A stretch of 64,000 nt of DNA, taken from the NCBI GenBank assembly GCA_028583605.1, contig CM053335.1, positions 11,290,053 through 11,354,052 on the forward strand, read 5' to 3'. The notes under the pieces were generated by a model. That model saw only the letters and a program-made list of their open reading frames with translations. It made no database searches and was not told the DNA's origin. Below, piece by piece: positions 44,940 to 56,710 of the stretch. Origin of the DNA: Dastarcus helophoroides. Lineage: Eukaryota > Arthropoda > Insecta > Coleoptera > Bothrideridae. Numbering within the stretch: the stretch's first letter is position 1; each line of letters opens with the position of its first letter. Both the position numbers and the translations under genes were made by a program.

Positions 44940-45135
44940 GGAAATAATTTTTGGAAATTTGGGTCCGCAGTTCTGTCATTTAAAAGTACCTACATTCCCG
45001 TTTTCGTTGAGGTTATTTGTAGTTTCGTGTTCGTGTCTCTGAAGATGATAGCTTGGCTATCGAAAGGCGTTAGAGGGACCTTTGTTCTGTTTTCTAATCT
45101 TTTCTGGTTTCAGGGAACAAGATTTGTATTTCAAT
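44940..45135 (+). repeat. Right ~196-bp direct repeat carrying an element H motif
   Basis: Second copy of 42980-43175. The junction on its left is CCTAAAAG/GAAATAAT, where copy A continues CCTAAAATTCGAC, so this repeat was joined to the end of the duplicated body. H motif at 45039-45072. Confidence 0.85.
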
Positions 45136-45301
45136 TCGTGTTTAAGTGACTTTGCTTCGACTTTCTTATGAAGATGTCTTTTTAGCAGTCCTTAGATTGT
45201 TTCTTATGGTAAGTGTCCTTATAGTTCACGAATTCAAGAATAAAAGGTCACTCTTTTTTTGTAACAATTGATCAGCGATTTTGGAAAGACATTACATTTT
45301 T

Positions 45302-45490
45302 TTTGGTGAAACAGACTTGTCCTCGGTTATCTTGTCCTCTGAAAGCAAAAAGGATTAAAAAATACAACAATAGTTGCTCTAACGCATGAGCATCTCTCTG
45401 AAGATGAGCTGTCGAGACGCGTTAGAGCAACTTTTGTAGTATTTTTTGACATTTCTTGGTTTCAGGGGACAAGATTTCTATATCAATTTT
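45302..45490. mobile_element. Element H, head-to-head inverted pair, shortened
   Basis: Left arm TTTTGGTGAAACAGACTTGTC ... AGTTGCTCTAACGCATG (minus); right arm ATCTCT-CTGAAGA-T-GAGCTGTC-GAGACGCGTT-AGAGCAAC to 'gacaagatttctatatcaa' (plus). The left arm lacks the 'aaaattgaaatacaaat' block. Confidence 0.8.
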
Positions 45491-45609
45491 TAAAACATTC
45501 TTTATCAATGCAATTTTAAATTGTTACTCGAATTTCTTTTATAAATTCTGGGTATTTTGAAGTTTCGGCTTTTTTTTTCAAACAATTCCAAGTTACACCT
45601 GCAATTGTA

Positions 45610-45918
45610 CAGGGTCTTTAGTTATAAATGCACCCCCCATTTATCTTTCGAATTATGATAGATACAAAAAAATTTGACTAAAAAAGTTTCTAGATATCTC
45701 TTAAATTTTTATTTGAAATAAAAAAAATAATAATTGGAGTGTTCCGTTTAAAAAACAAAAGTTGACTTTAATTCTGAAAAAACGTAGCACCCTGTATATC
45801 GCAAACTTATTTCAAATAAAAATTTAAGAGATATTTAGAAACTTTTTCATTCAATTTTTTTTGTATCTATCATAATTCGAAAGATAAATGGGGGGTGCAT
45901 TTATAACCAAAGACCCTG
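45610..45918. mobile_element. MITE, 309 bp, ~115-bp inverted repeats, TA target duplication
   Basis: Ends CAGGGTCTTTAGTTATAAAT and, at the right, its near reverse complement ending AAAGACCCTG, flanked by TA (45608-45609, 45919-45920). Arms stay similar for about 115 bp, past 'cttaaatttttatttgaaat'. Other satellite units have the empty site CAATTGTACATACACTGATG, so the insertion is certain. TA duplication and CAGGG ends suggest a Tc1/mariner-type non-autonomous element. The alternative GTAC duplication with AGGG..CCCT ends cannot be excluded. Confidence 0.9.
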
Positions 45919-48520
45919 TACATATACTGATGAACTACTAAATGCCCAAAGTTTTGGGTAAAAAGTATTTTGATCAGACGATCACATTTGACAATTTTAG
46001 GGATTTTATGGGAAAACAATTACGAGATGTATCACCAAACATCTGACTTTCCAACATAACATTATTTTGCCTATGGTTCTTCAAGAATAAAATGTTTTGC
46101 GGCAAATCAATTGAAATACTGATGAACTACCAAATATTCATAGTTTTAGCTCAAAAGTATTTTAATCGGGATCCTCCATGAGACTATTTTCGAGTTTTAG
46201 AGAAGATTTCATGGAAAAACAATCGTAATACTGATAAACCATCAAATATTCACCTTTTTATCATAATATTATTTTGCTTATGGACCTACAAGAGCACATT
46301 ATGAATTTTAGAGCATTTTTCATCACCAAACAATTAAAATACTGATAAATTACTAAAAGCCTAACGCTTGCGAATTTTAGAGATTTCATGGGAAAACAAT
46401 TACCAGATGTAATTTCTTTTATAAATTCTGGGTATTTTGAAGTTTCGGCTTTTTTTTTTCAAACAATTCCAAGTTGCACCTGCAATTGTACATACACTGA
46501 TGAACTACTAAATGCCCAAAGTTTTGGGTAAAAATTATTTTGATCAGACGATCACATTTGACAATTTTAGAGATTTTATGAGAAAACAATTACGAGATGT
46601 ATCACCAAACATCTGACTTTCCAACATAACATTATTTTGCCTATGGTTCTTCAAGAATAAAATGTTTTGTGGCAAATCAATTCAAATACTGATGAACTAC
46701 CAAATGTTCATAGTTTTAGCCCAAAAGTATTTTAATCGGGATCCTCCATGAGACTATTTTTGAGTTTTAGAGAAGATTTCATGGAAAAGAAATCGTAATA
46801 CTGATGAACCATCAAATATTCACCTTTTTATTATAATATTATTTTGCCTATTTTGCCAAGAGCACATTTCTGAGTTTTAGAGCAATTTTTGTGACCTAAC
46901 AAATAAAATACTGATAAACTGATTTGGATTAGGATGCTCCATGAGACTATTTTCGAGTTTTAGACAAGATTTTATGGAAAAACAACCGTAATAGTGATGA
47001 GCTATCAAATATTCAACTTTTTAACATAATATTATTTTGCATATGGACCTCCAAGAGCGCATTATGAATTTTAGAGCATTTTTCATCACCAAAGAATTAA
47101 AATACTGATAAATTACTAAAAGCCTAACGCTTGAGAACTTTAGATACTTCATGGGAAAATCATTACCAGATGTAATTTCTTTTATAAATTCTGGGTATTT
47201 TGAAGTTTCGGCTTTTTTTTCAAACAATTCCAAGCTACACCTGCAATTGTACGTATACCGATGAACTACTAAATGCCCAAAGTTTTGGGTAAAAATTATT
47301 TTGATCAGACGATTACATTTGACAATTTTAGAGATTTTATGGCAAAACAATTACGAGATGTATCACCAAACATCTGACTTTCCAACATAACGTTATTTTG
47401 ACTATGGTTCTTTAAGAATAGAATGTTTTGTGGCAAATCAATTGAAATACTGATGAACTACCAAATTTTCATAGTTTTAGCCCAAAAGTATTTTAATCGG
47501 GATACTCCATGAAACCATTTTTGAGTTTTAGAGAAGATTTCATGGAAAAACAATCGTAATACTGATGAACCATCAAATATTCACCTTTTTATCATAATAT
47601 TATTTTGCCTATGGACCTTCAAAAGCACATTATGAATTTTAGAGCATTTTTCATCACCAAACAATTAAAATACTGATAAATTACTAAAAGCCTAACGCTT
47701 GCGAACTTTAGATATTTCATGGGAAAACAATTACCAGATGTAATTTCTTTTACAAATTCTGGGTATTTTGAAGTTTCGACTTTTTTTTCAAACAATTCCA
47801 AGCTACACCTGCAATTGTACATATACTGATGAACTACTAAATGCCCAAAGTTTTGGGTAAAAATTATTTTGATCAGACGATCACATTTGACAATTTTAGA
47901 GATTTTATGGGAAAACAATTACGAGATGTATCACCAAACATCTGACTTTCCAACATAACATTATTTTGCCTATGGTTCTTCAAGAATAAAATGTTTTGTG
48001 GCAAATCAATTGAAATACTGATGAACTACCAAATGTTCATAGTTTTAGCCCAAAAGTATTTTAATCGGGATCCTCCATGAGACTATTTTTGAGTTTTAGA
48101 GAAGATTTCATGGAAAAACAATCGTAATACTGATGAACCATCAAATATTCAACTTTTTATCATAACATTATTTTGCCTATGGACCTCCAAGAGCACATTA
48201 TGAATTTCAGAGCATTTTTCATCACCAAACAATTAAAATACTGATAAATTACTAAAGGCCTAACGCTTGCGAACTTTAGATATTTCATGGGAAAACAATT
48301 ACCAGATGTAATTTCTTTTATAAATTCTGGGTATTTTGAAGTTTCGACTTTTTTTTCAAACAATTCCAAGCTACACCTTCAATTGTACATTTTCTTTGAA
48401 ACTCCTATGTAGAAATTAAACTTTTTTTAAAACTTTCTATTCTTAATTAAAAATTTCGACTTTTTTCGCAAAATTTTCGACTTTTTTCGCAAAATTTTCG
48501 GTTTACTTCTTTTTTTTTGG

Positions 48521-48620
48521 GCATCCCTCTGAAGGTGATAGCTTGGTTATCCAAACGCGTTAAAGCAACCTTTGTTGTGTTTTTTAATTTTTCTAGGGTA
48601 CAAGATTTATATTTCAATTT
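48521..48620 (+). repeat. Element H copy interrupting the complex satellite
   Basis: GCATCCCT, CTGAAGG, T, GATAGC-TTG-GTTATC, then CAAACGCGTT, AAAGCAACC and a shortened tail TTTCTAGGGTACAAGATTTA. Surrounding 48400-48960 is T-rich non-satellite DNA. Confidence 0.7.
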
Positions 48621-51600
48621 TCGGTTTTCGAAAAAAAAATTTCCTAAATTTCCAATATTAGAATATCGGTTTTAAATTCGACATTTTTTCTGGAAATCTC
48701 AAGTCTAAGCTTTCAATTTTTGCTTTTTTCAGGAATATGACGACTTTAGTCTCTTATTTGCTTTTTTCCACAATTTCTTCTTTTTTTTAGTAACGATATT
48801 TTCATCTTTTTCTCAAAATTTCAATTTTGCTCTTTCACTATTTATTGTTTTGTTTTATTTTTCAATTTTCCATTCGATAATCAGAATTTTAATTTCCTGG
48901 AAGTGTTCAGTATCCTTTTGAAATTTTGATTTCAAATAACTTCGTAGGGAAAATTTCACAGGAAAACAACTTCTATAGTGATGGACCACCAAATATCTAA
49001 TTTATAAACATAAAAGTATTTTGCCTGTGGACCTCCAAGGGCCACTTGTCAGGCTCTTGGTCACAAAATGATATTCTTTTTATGTGACCAATCATTTGAT
49101 ATAATGATGAACTTAGAGTAAAAATTATTTTGATATGACGATCACATTTTGACAATTTTAGAGATTTTATGGGAAAACAATTACGAGATGTATCACCAAA
49201 CAACCGACTTTATAACCTGGCATTATTTTACCTATGGTTCTTCAAGAAGGAAATGTTTTGTGGCAAATTAATTGAAACACTGATGAACTACCAAATGTCC
49301 AAAGTTTTAGTCCAAAATTATTTTGATCAATATCCCCCATAAGCCCATTTTCAAACTTTAGAGAAGATTTCAAGGGAAAACCATTCCAGTACTGATGACC
49401 CACCAAATACTCAACTTTTAAACATAATATTATTTTGCTTGTGAATCTCCAAGCGCACATTTCTGAGTTTTAGAGCAATGTTTGTGACCAAACAATTAAA
49501 ATACTGATAAACTGATTTGGATCAGGATGCTCCATGAGACTATTTTCGAGTTTTAGACAAGATTTTATGGAAAAACAACCGTAATACTGATGAACTATCA
49601 AATATTCAACTTTTTAACATAATATTATTTTGCTAATGGACCTCCAAGAGCACATTATGAATTTTAGAGCATTTTTTATGACCAAGCGATTAAAATACTG
49701 ATGAATTACTAACAGCCTAACGCTTGCAAATTTTAGAGATTTCATCGGAATACAGTTACCAGATGTACCATCAAACATCCAACTTGTTAAGGTAACATTA
49801 TTTTGCCAACGATTCTACAAGAAGAAAATGTTTTGTGGCAAAACAGTTGAAATACTGATGAACTATCAAATGTCCATCGTTTTATCCCAGAATTATTTTG
49901 ATCAGAATCCGCCATGAGACTATTTTCGAATTTTAGGAAAGATTTTACGGAAAAAACTGCAGTACTGATGAACCAGCAAGTACCCACATTTTTAACATAA
50001 TATTATTTTGCCTGTCGACTTCCAAGAGCAAATTTATAAATTTTATAGCAATTTTTTGTGACCCAATAATTAAAATTTTGATAAACTACTAAAATCCCAA
50101 CTTTTGTACGTTTAAGAGATTTCATGGGAAACCAATTACCAAATGTGCCATCAAAGATCCAACTTTTTATCATAACATTATTTTGCCTACGATTCTACAA
50201 GAAGAGAATGTTTTGTGGCAAAACTTTTGAAATACTGATGAACTATCAAATATCTATAGTTTTATCACAAAATTATTTTGATCAGCTCCCTCCGTTAGAC
50301 CATTTTCGAATTTTAGAAAAGATTTGATGGGAAAACAATTGTAATACTGATGCACCACCAAATAGTCAACTTTTTACCATAATACTATTTTGCCTGTGGA
50401 CTTTCAAGATCAAATTTATAAATTTTGGAGCATTTTTTGTAACCTAACAATTAAAATATTGACGAACCACTAAAAGCCCAACGTTTGCAAGTTTTAGAGA
50501 TTTCATGGAAAAACAATTACCAAATGAATCATCAAACATCCAACTTTTTAACCTAACGTTATTTTACTTACGAATCTAGAAGAAGAAAATGTTTTGTGGA
50601 AAAACATTTGAAATACTGATGAACTACCAAATGTTTATAGTTTTAGCCCAAATTTATTTTGATCAGCTGCCTCCATGAGATCATTTTCGAATTTTAGAGA
50701 AAATTTCATGGAAAAACAATTGTAATACTGATGAACCACCAAATACTCAACTTTTTAACATAATATTATTTTATCTGTGGACCTCCAAGAGCACATTTAC
50801 TGTGAGCAAACAATACTGATGTAGTACTGAAAGTCCAACAAATTTGAATTTTATATTTTTCATGGAAAAACAATTATCAAATGTATCATTAAATCTCCAA
50901 CTTTTTAACATAACATTATTTTGCCTACGAATCCACAAGAAGAGATTGTTTTGCAGCAAAACATTTGAAATACTGATGAACTACCAAATATCCAAAGTTT
51001 TGACCCAAAATTATTTTGATCAGAATCCTCCATTAGACTATTTTAAAGTTTTAGAGAATATTTCATAGAAAAACAATTGCAATACTGATGAATCATGAAA
51101 CATTCAGCTTCTTAACGTAATATTATTTTGCCTATGGAACTCCAAGAGCACATTTACGAATTTTAGAACAATTTTTTGTGACCAAAGACTTAAAATACTG
51201 ATGAACTATCAAATGTCCACAGTTTTAGCCCAAAATTATTTTGATCAGGATCCTCCATCAGACCATGTTCAAATTTTAGAGAAGATTTCATGAAAAAAAC
51301 TGCAATACTGATAAACTACCAAATACCCAAATTTTTAACGTAATATTATTTTGCCTATGGACTTCCAAGAGCAAATTTATAAATTTTAGAGCATTTTTTG
51401 TGACCTAACAATCAGAATATTGATGAACTACTACAAGCCCAACGTTTGCAAGTTTTAGAGATTTCATGGAAATTCAATTACCAAATGGATCATCAAACAT
51501 CCAACTTTTTAACCTAACATTATTTTACTTACGAATCTACAAGAAGGGAATGTTTTGCGGAAAAACATTTGAAATACTGATGAACTATCAAATGTTCATA

Positions 51601-53159
51601 GTTTTAGCCCAAATTTATTTTGATCAGCTTCTTCTATGAGACCATTTCCTAATTTTAGAGAAGATTTTATGGAAAAACACTTGTAATACTGATGAACCAC
51701 CAAATATTCAACTTTTTAACATAGTATTATTTTGCCTATGGAACTCCAAGAGCACATTTATGAATTTTAGAACATTTTTTGTGACCAAACAATTGATGAA
51801 CTATTGCCATCCCAATGTTTAAAAGTTTTAGAGATTTCATGGGAAACCAATTACCAAATATACCATCAAACATCCAACTTTTTATCATAACAATATTTTG
51901 CCTACGATTCTACAAGAAGAGAATGTTTTGTGGAAAAACTCTTGAAATACTGATGAACTATCAAATGTCCATAGTTTTATCCCAAAATTATTTTAATCAG
52001 CTGCCTCCATGAGACCATTTTCGAATTTTAGAGAAGATTTCATGGGAAAACAATTGTAATACTGATGAACCATCAAATACCCAAATTTTTAAAATACCAT
52101 TATTTTGCCTATGGACTTCCAAGAACGAATTTAAGAATTTTACAGCATCTTTTGTGACCAAACAATTAAAAAACTGATAAACTACTAAAAGCGTAACGCT
52201 TGCAAATTTTAGAGATTTCATGGGAAAACAATTACCAGATGTACCATCAAACGTCCAACTTTTTAAAGTAATATTATTTTGCCAACGATTCTACAAGAAG
52301 AAAATGTTTTGTGGCAAAACACTTAAAATACTAATAAACTTTAAATGTCCATAATTTCAGGCCAAAATTATTTTCATCAGGATTTTTAAATTTTAAAGAA
52401 AATTTTGTTGCAAAAGGATTGTAATTCTGATGAACCACCAAATACCCAAATTTTAATATAATATAATTTTGTCTATGGATCTCCAAGAGCGAATTTATGA
52501 ATTTTAAATCATTTTTTGTGATCAAACAATTAAAAAACTAATAAACTACTAAAAGCCTAACGCTTGCAAGTTTTAGAGATTTCATGGGAAAGCAATTACC
52601 AAATGGACCATCAAACGTGTGACTTTCTAACTTAACATTATTTTGCAAATCTACAAGAAGAGAATGTTTTGTTGCAAAACGCTAGAAATACTGATGAACT
52701 ATCAAATGTCCAAAGTTTTACCTCAAAATTATTTGGATCAAGATCCTCCATGAGCTCATTTTCGAATTTTAAAGAAGATTTTATGAGAAAACCACCCCAA
52801 TATTGATGACAACAATTATTAAATATATCATCAAATCTCCAACTTTTTAATATAACATTCTTTTGCCTACGAATCTACAAGAAGAGAATGTGTTGTGGCA
52901 AAACATTTGAAATACTGATGAACTATCAAATATCCATTTTCGAATTTTAGAGAAGATTTCATGGGAAAACAATTGTAATACTGATGAACCACCAAATACT
53001 CAAATTTTTACCATACCATTATTTTGCCTATGGACCTCCAAGAGCAAATTTATGAATTTTAGAGCATTTTTTGTAACTAAACAATTAAAAAACTATAAAC
53101 TACTGAAAACCTAACGCTTGCAAATTTTACAGATATCATAGGAAAATAATTACCAGATA

Positions 53160-54290
53160 GACCATCAAACATCTAAGTTGTTAACTCAACATTATTTTGC
53201 AAATCTACAAGAAGAGAATGTTTTGTTGCAAAACCCTAGAAATACTGATGAACTACCAAATGTCCAAAGTTTTACCTTAAAATTATTTCGATCAAGATCC
53301 ACTATGAGCCCATTTTCGAATTTTAAAGAAGATTTTATGGGAAAACCACCCCAATACTGATGACAACAATTATTAAATACATCATCAAATCTCCAACTTT
53401 TTTACATAACATTCTTTTGCCTACGAATCTACAAGAAGAGAATGTGTTGTGGCAAAACACTTGAAATACTGATGAACTATTAAATATCCATTTTCGAATT
53501 TTAGAGAAGATTCCATGGGAAAACAATTGTAATACTGATGAACCACCAAATACTCAAATTTTTACCATACCATTATTTTGCCTATGGACCTCCAAGAGCA
53601 AATTTATGAATTTTAGAGCATTTTTTGTAACTAAACAATTAAAAAACTATAAACTACTGAAAACCTAACGCTTGCAAATTTTACAGATTTCATAGGAAAA
53701 TAATTACCAGATAGACCATCAAACATCCAAGTTGTTAACTCAACATTATTTTGCAAATCTACAAGAAGAGAATGTTTTGTTGCAAAACCCTAGAAATACT
53801 GATAAACTACCAAATGTCCAAAGTTTTACCTTAAAATTATTTCGATCAAGATCCACCATGAGCCCATTTTCGAATTTTAAAGAAGATTTTATGGGAAAAC
53901 CACCCCAATACTGATGACAACAATTATTAAATACATCATCAAATCTCCAACATTTTAGCATAACATTCTTTTGCCTACGAATCTACAAGAAGAGAATGTG
54001 TTGTGGCAAAACACTTGAAATACTGATGAACTATTAAATATCCATTTTCGAATTTTAGAGAAGATTCCATGGGAAAACAATTGTAATACTGATGAACCAC
54101 CAAATACTCAAATTTTTACCATACCATTATTTTGCCTATGGACCCCCAAGAGCAAATTTATGAATTTTAGAGCATTTTTTGTAACTAAACAATTAAAAAA
54201 CTATAAACTACTAAAAACCTAACGCTTGCAAATGTTACAGATTTCATAGGAAAACAATTACCAGATAGACCATCAAACATCTAACTTGTT
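53160..54290. repeat. Recent ~555-bp tandem triplication within the satellite
   Basis: 'accatcaaacat-taa-ttgtt' occurs at 53161, 53716 and 54269. The first two units are almost identical (including 'gattttatgggaaaaccaccc' and 'caacaattattaaatacatc'), unlike older neighbours. This marks the youngest part of the array. Confidence 0.85.
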
Positions 54291-54581
54291 AACTTACCAT
54301 TATTTTGCAAATCTACAAAAAGAGAATGTTTTGTTGCAAAACCCTAGAAATACTGATAAACTACCAAATGTCCAAAGTTTTACCCCAAAATTATTTTGAT
54401 TAAGATCCTCCATGAGCCCATTTTCAAATTTTAGAGAAGATTTCATAGGAAAACCACTCCAATACTGATGACCCACCAAATGCTCAACTTTTAAACATAA
54501 TATTATTTTGCTTGTGGACCTCCAAGAGCACATTTCTGAATGTTCTGAATTTGTGACCAAACAATTAAAATACTGATAAAC

Positions 54582-54720
54582 TGGTTTCGCTTTTCAGCAG
54601 CATCTTCGAAAGCAGGTCCAGTCATAGCAAATATGTACAGAAACATTGTGGAATTTTTGTTATTTTATTCGTTAATAAAGTTTAATAGTTATGAATATTT
54701 AACTATTCCACAAAGTAAGG
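54582..54720 (+). repeat. Dispersed repeat family X, copy 2
   Basis: Starts CTGGTTTCGCTTTTCAGCAG where the satellite stops in mid-unit. It contains 'catagcaaatatgtacagaa', 'cattgtggaattttt' and 'aataaagtttaatagttatg', as at 6400-6600 and 56711-56950, and ends near 'aactattccacaaag'. Confidence 0.65.
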
Positions 54721-55330
54721 GTTAGAAATGTCAATTATCTACTAATGTCAACTTTTTTATAAAGTTCTAGAATGTTTTTTTCGTAAATTAAGAGTCTTTT
54801 GGAACTCGAAATTTTAACCTTGATTTCCATATTTTAAGTTTTACGCGGAATTTATTTACAAATTTTGATCATAAAATTTGCAGCTTAAAGAAAAAATGAT
54901 GTTAATAAATAATTTTTTGCAAACCTTTACTTTTTTACTCAAATTTTAGGCTTACAGTTCTAGATTTGAAGTTTTTTCTTAAAAGTATACAAACTCAAAT
55001 TCTAATTCCTGTAGAATTTTTTACTTTGTTTTCAAGATTTCGATCCCACTTTTGAAATGTTCATGTTTTTCTTCTGAGATAATAAGCCTTATATATACCA
55101 ATATATACATGTTTGTTACGATGCAATTGAAATCTAATTTCATTAGAATCTAATGAAAACCAGATTGCAATTGCAAAGTTCACGTAGATGAGGCAAAGCT
55201 TGTATCACGGGTTGCATCGCCACATCCATAGATACAAACGTCCTCGGTGTGACTTTACTTTCATCTAGTTTTGACAAATGACCAACTAAATGTTCTGTAA
55301 TTAAACAGTTAAACGTGCTTAAAATTGAAA
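54721..55330. other. T-rich non-coding DNA with a short repeat
   Basis: The block 'aggcttacagttctagattt..gaagttttttcttaaaagta' (about 54945-55075) recurs at 55467-55590. No gene. Confidence 0.5.
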
Positions 55331-55334
55331 ATAT

Positions 55335-55402
55335 GTACAACCGCAACCATAGACTAGTTTCGGCCTTCCTTGGCCTCATCATCATGGTAGGGTGGTTGTA
55401 CA
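55335..55402 (-). ncRNA. Third hammerhead-like/foldback motif
   Basis: Minus strand: outer arms GTACAACC and GGTTGTAC, inner ACCA/TGGT, then TGATGATGA, stem GGCC, loop AAGGAA, GGCC, GAAAC and TAGTC. This is the TGATGA-stem-GAAAC order again, in a different sequence context, enclosed by a long imperfect stem. The C of the CTGATGA box is an A here. Confidence 0.45.
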
Positions 55403-55698
55403 CACTTCCAACTTAAAGCCGTTAGTCAGTCGTATAAGTATCCAAAAGAGTGAACCTCCATTTCAGGCTTACAATTCTAGTTTTGAAGTTTTTTCTTAAA
55501 AGTATACAAACTCAAATTCCAATTTTTGTAGAATTTTTTAATTTGTTTTCAGGATATCGATCGCACTTTTGGAATGTTCATGTTTTTTTTGAACAGAAAT
55601 ATGAAGTGAAACTATAAATTTTGCGTAAACTTATTTTTTTTTCTACGTGTTTCTGAGTCTTTTGAAATTTCGATACCTTTCTCTCTCTATCATATTCA

Positions 55699-55843
55699 GT
55701 ATCTCTTTGAAGGTGATAGTTTGGCTATCGAAAAGCGTTAGAGCAACCTCTGTTGTGTTTTTTAATCTTTCTTGGTTTCAGGGGACAAGATTTGTATTTC
55801 AATTTTTTAAGATAACCAAGGACAATTCCGTTCCACCAAAACC
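55699..55843 (+). repeat. Element H, longest single copy with full tail
   Basis: GTATCTCT, TTGAAGG, T, GATAGT-TTG-GCTATC (one G-T pair), GAAAAGCGTT, AGAGCAACC, TTTCTTGGTTTCAGGGGACA, then 'agatttgtatttcaatttt' and the satellite-seed tail GATAACCAAGGACAATTCCG followed by TTCCACCAAAA. Confidence 0.8.
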
Positions 55844-55849
55844 TTCCTC

Positions 55850-56188
55850 GTCATACCAAGATTACCAATCTCTACTTTATTGCTAAAATAAGATTACAAC
55901 GTGATTTTTTATAAAGTACAATTTTTGGAACTTTCTTCTGAATATTTCAAAACTTAACTTCAATCCAATATCGTAATCTGGGAAACTACAGCAGCTCCTC
56001 CTTATCAATTAGTACTTCTAAGTCTGCACTAAGATGTCTTTCAGCAATATCGATTTTTGGGTTCCTTTTCCCTAAAGGTTCTCTTACCAAGTAGGTTTTC
56101 TTGAAAGACCAAATCTCCTTTCCTCAAAGATATTTCGTTGGAAACCCAAAGTTTCATGTTTGAAAGTGATTTTATATAGAAGCTTTTT
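55850..56188. other. Non-coding DNA, degenerate start of the GAAGC-rich repeats
   Basis: 'gttcctttt--ctaaaggttct' and 'caaatctcctttcctcaaag' blocks resemble the degenerate units that follow. No gene. Confidence 0.4.
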
Positions 56189-56294
56189 TAAAAATTGAAA
56201 CACAGAACTTGTCCCCTGAAACCAAGAAAAATTAAAAAACACAACAAAGGTTGCTCTAACGCGTTTCGACAGCTAAGCTGTCATCCGCAGAGAG
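56189..56294 (-). repeat. Element H copy with covarying hairpin GACAGC/GCTGTC
   Basis: Minus strand: CTCTCTGCGGA, T, the perfect stem GACAGC-TTA-GCTGTC, GAAACGCGTT, AGAGCAACC, then CTTGGTTTCAGGGGACAAG and 'tgtgtttcaattttta'. Independent second instance of the C-G form of the stem. Confidence 0.8.
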
Positions 56295-56700
56295 AAAAGA
56301 GAAAAAAGAAGCTTTTTTCGTCAGAGAAGCTTCATTGGAACGTTAAAGCTTCTCGAAGGGCTTATTTTATTAAAAACTGCATCTTGGGGGGTCGAAGCTT
56401 TACTATATAGATTCCTTAAAAGTTCTTTTTTGAATGTAATTCGATGTAGAAGATTTTTTATCAAGGACTTTCCTTTGGAAAGTCACGGATTTCAGGGGGA
56501 CCTCTTTTAATAAACTGTCCCATGGGAAGTTGAAGCTTTACCACATAAGATTTCTTAAAAAGCGGAAGTTTTTTTGAGAGTTATTTAGTAAGGGAGCTTC
56601 TTCGAAATATTTCTTATATTAAAAACGCTCCCTGGTGAACTTATTTGTTTATCATATGAAATGAAAACCTTGTATTTTAAAAGCTAGTTTAGAGAATTGA
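56295..56700 (+). repeat. Degenerate ~110-120-bp repeats related to the 403-bp array
   Basis: 'ggcttattttattaaaaactgc', 'ggtcgaagctttactatatag', 'gacctcttttaataaactgtc' and 'gttgaagctttaccacataag' recur, echoing 'gcttcttttattaacgacac..cttgggacgcaaaagc' of the array at 58561-60780. Confidence 0.5.
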
Positions 56701-56710
56701 CATTTTTGAC

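Larger units (their letters stand above)
45530..54581. repeat. Complex satellite, ~110-bp subunits in 380-570-bp higher-order units
   Basis: The phrase 'aatactgatgaac-a-caaat' recurs several dozen times. Four related ~90-115-bp subunits follow in a regular order: (a) 'cagttttagcccaaaattattttgatcag' with 'tccatgagaccattttcgaat'; (b) 'cataatattattttgcctatgg' with 'acctccaagagcacattt'; (c) 'ctaaaagcctaacgcttgca'; (d) 'accatcaaacatccaacttt' with 'acaagaagagaatgttttg'. Left of 48400 an extra block ('attctgggtattttgaagtttc', 'caattccaagctacacctgc') marks units at about 45530, 46411, 47174, 47740 and 48313. Insertions and a break (48400-48960) interrupt it. Recurrent ~60-110-residue open frames are repeats of one another and not genes. 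Confidence 0.88.

Noticed and set aside
47021..48369. Three similar 69-109-residue frames (minus), like a small gene family
   Set aside because: They are translations of successive satellite units. Their similarity is that of the repeats and they do not continue in other units.
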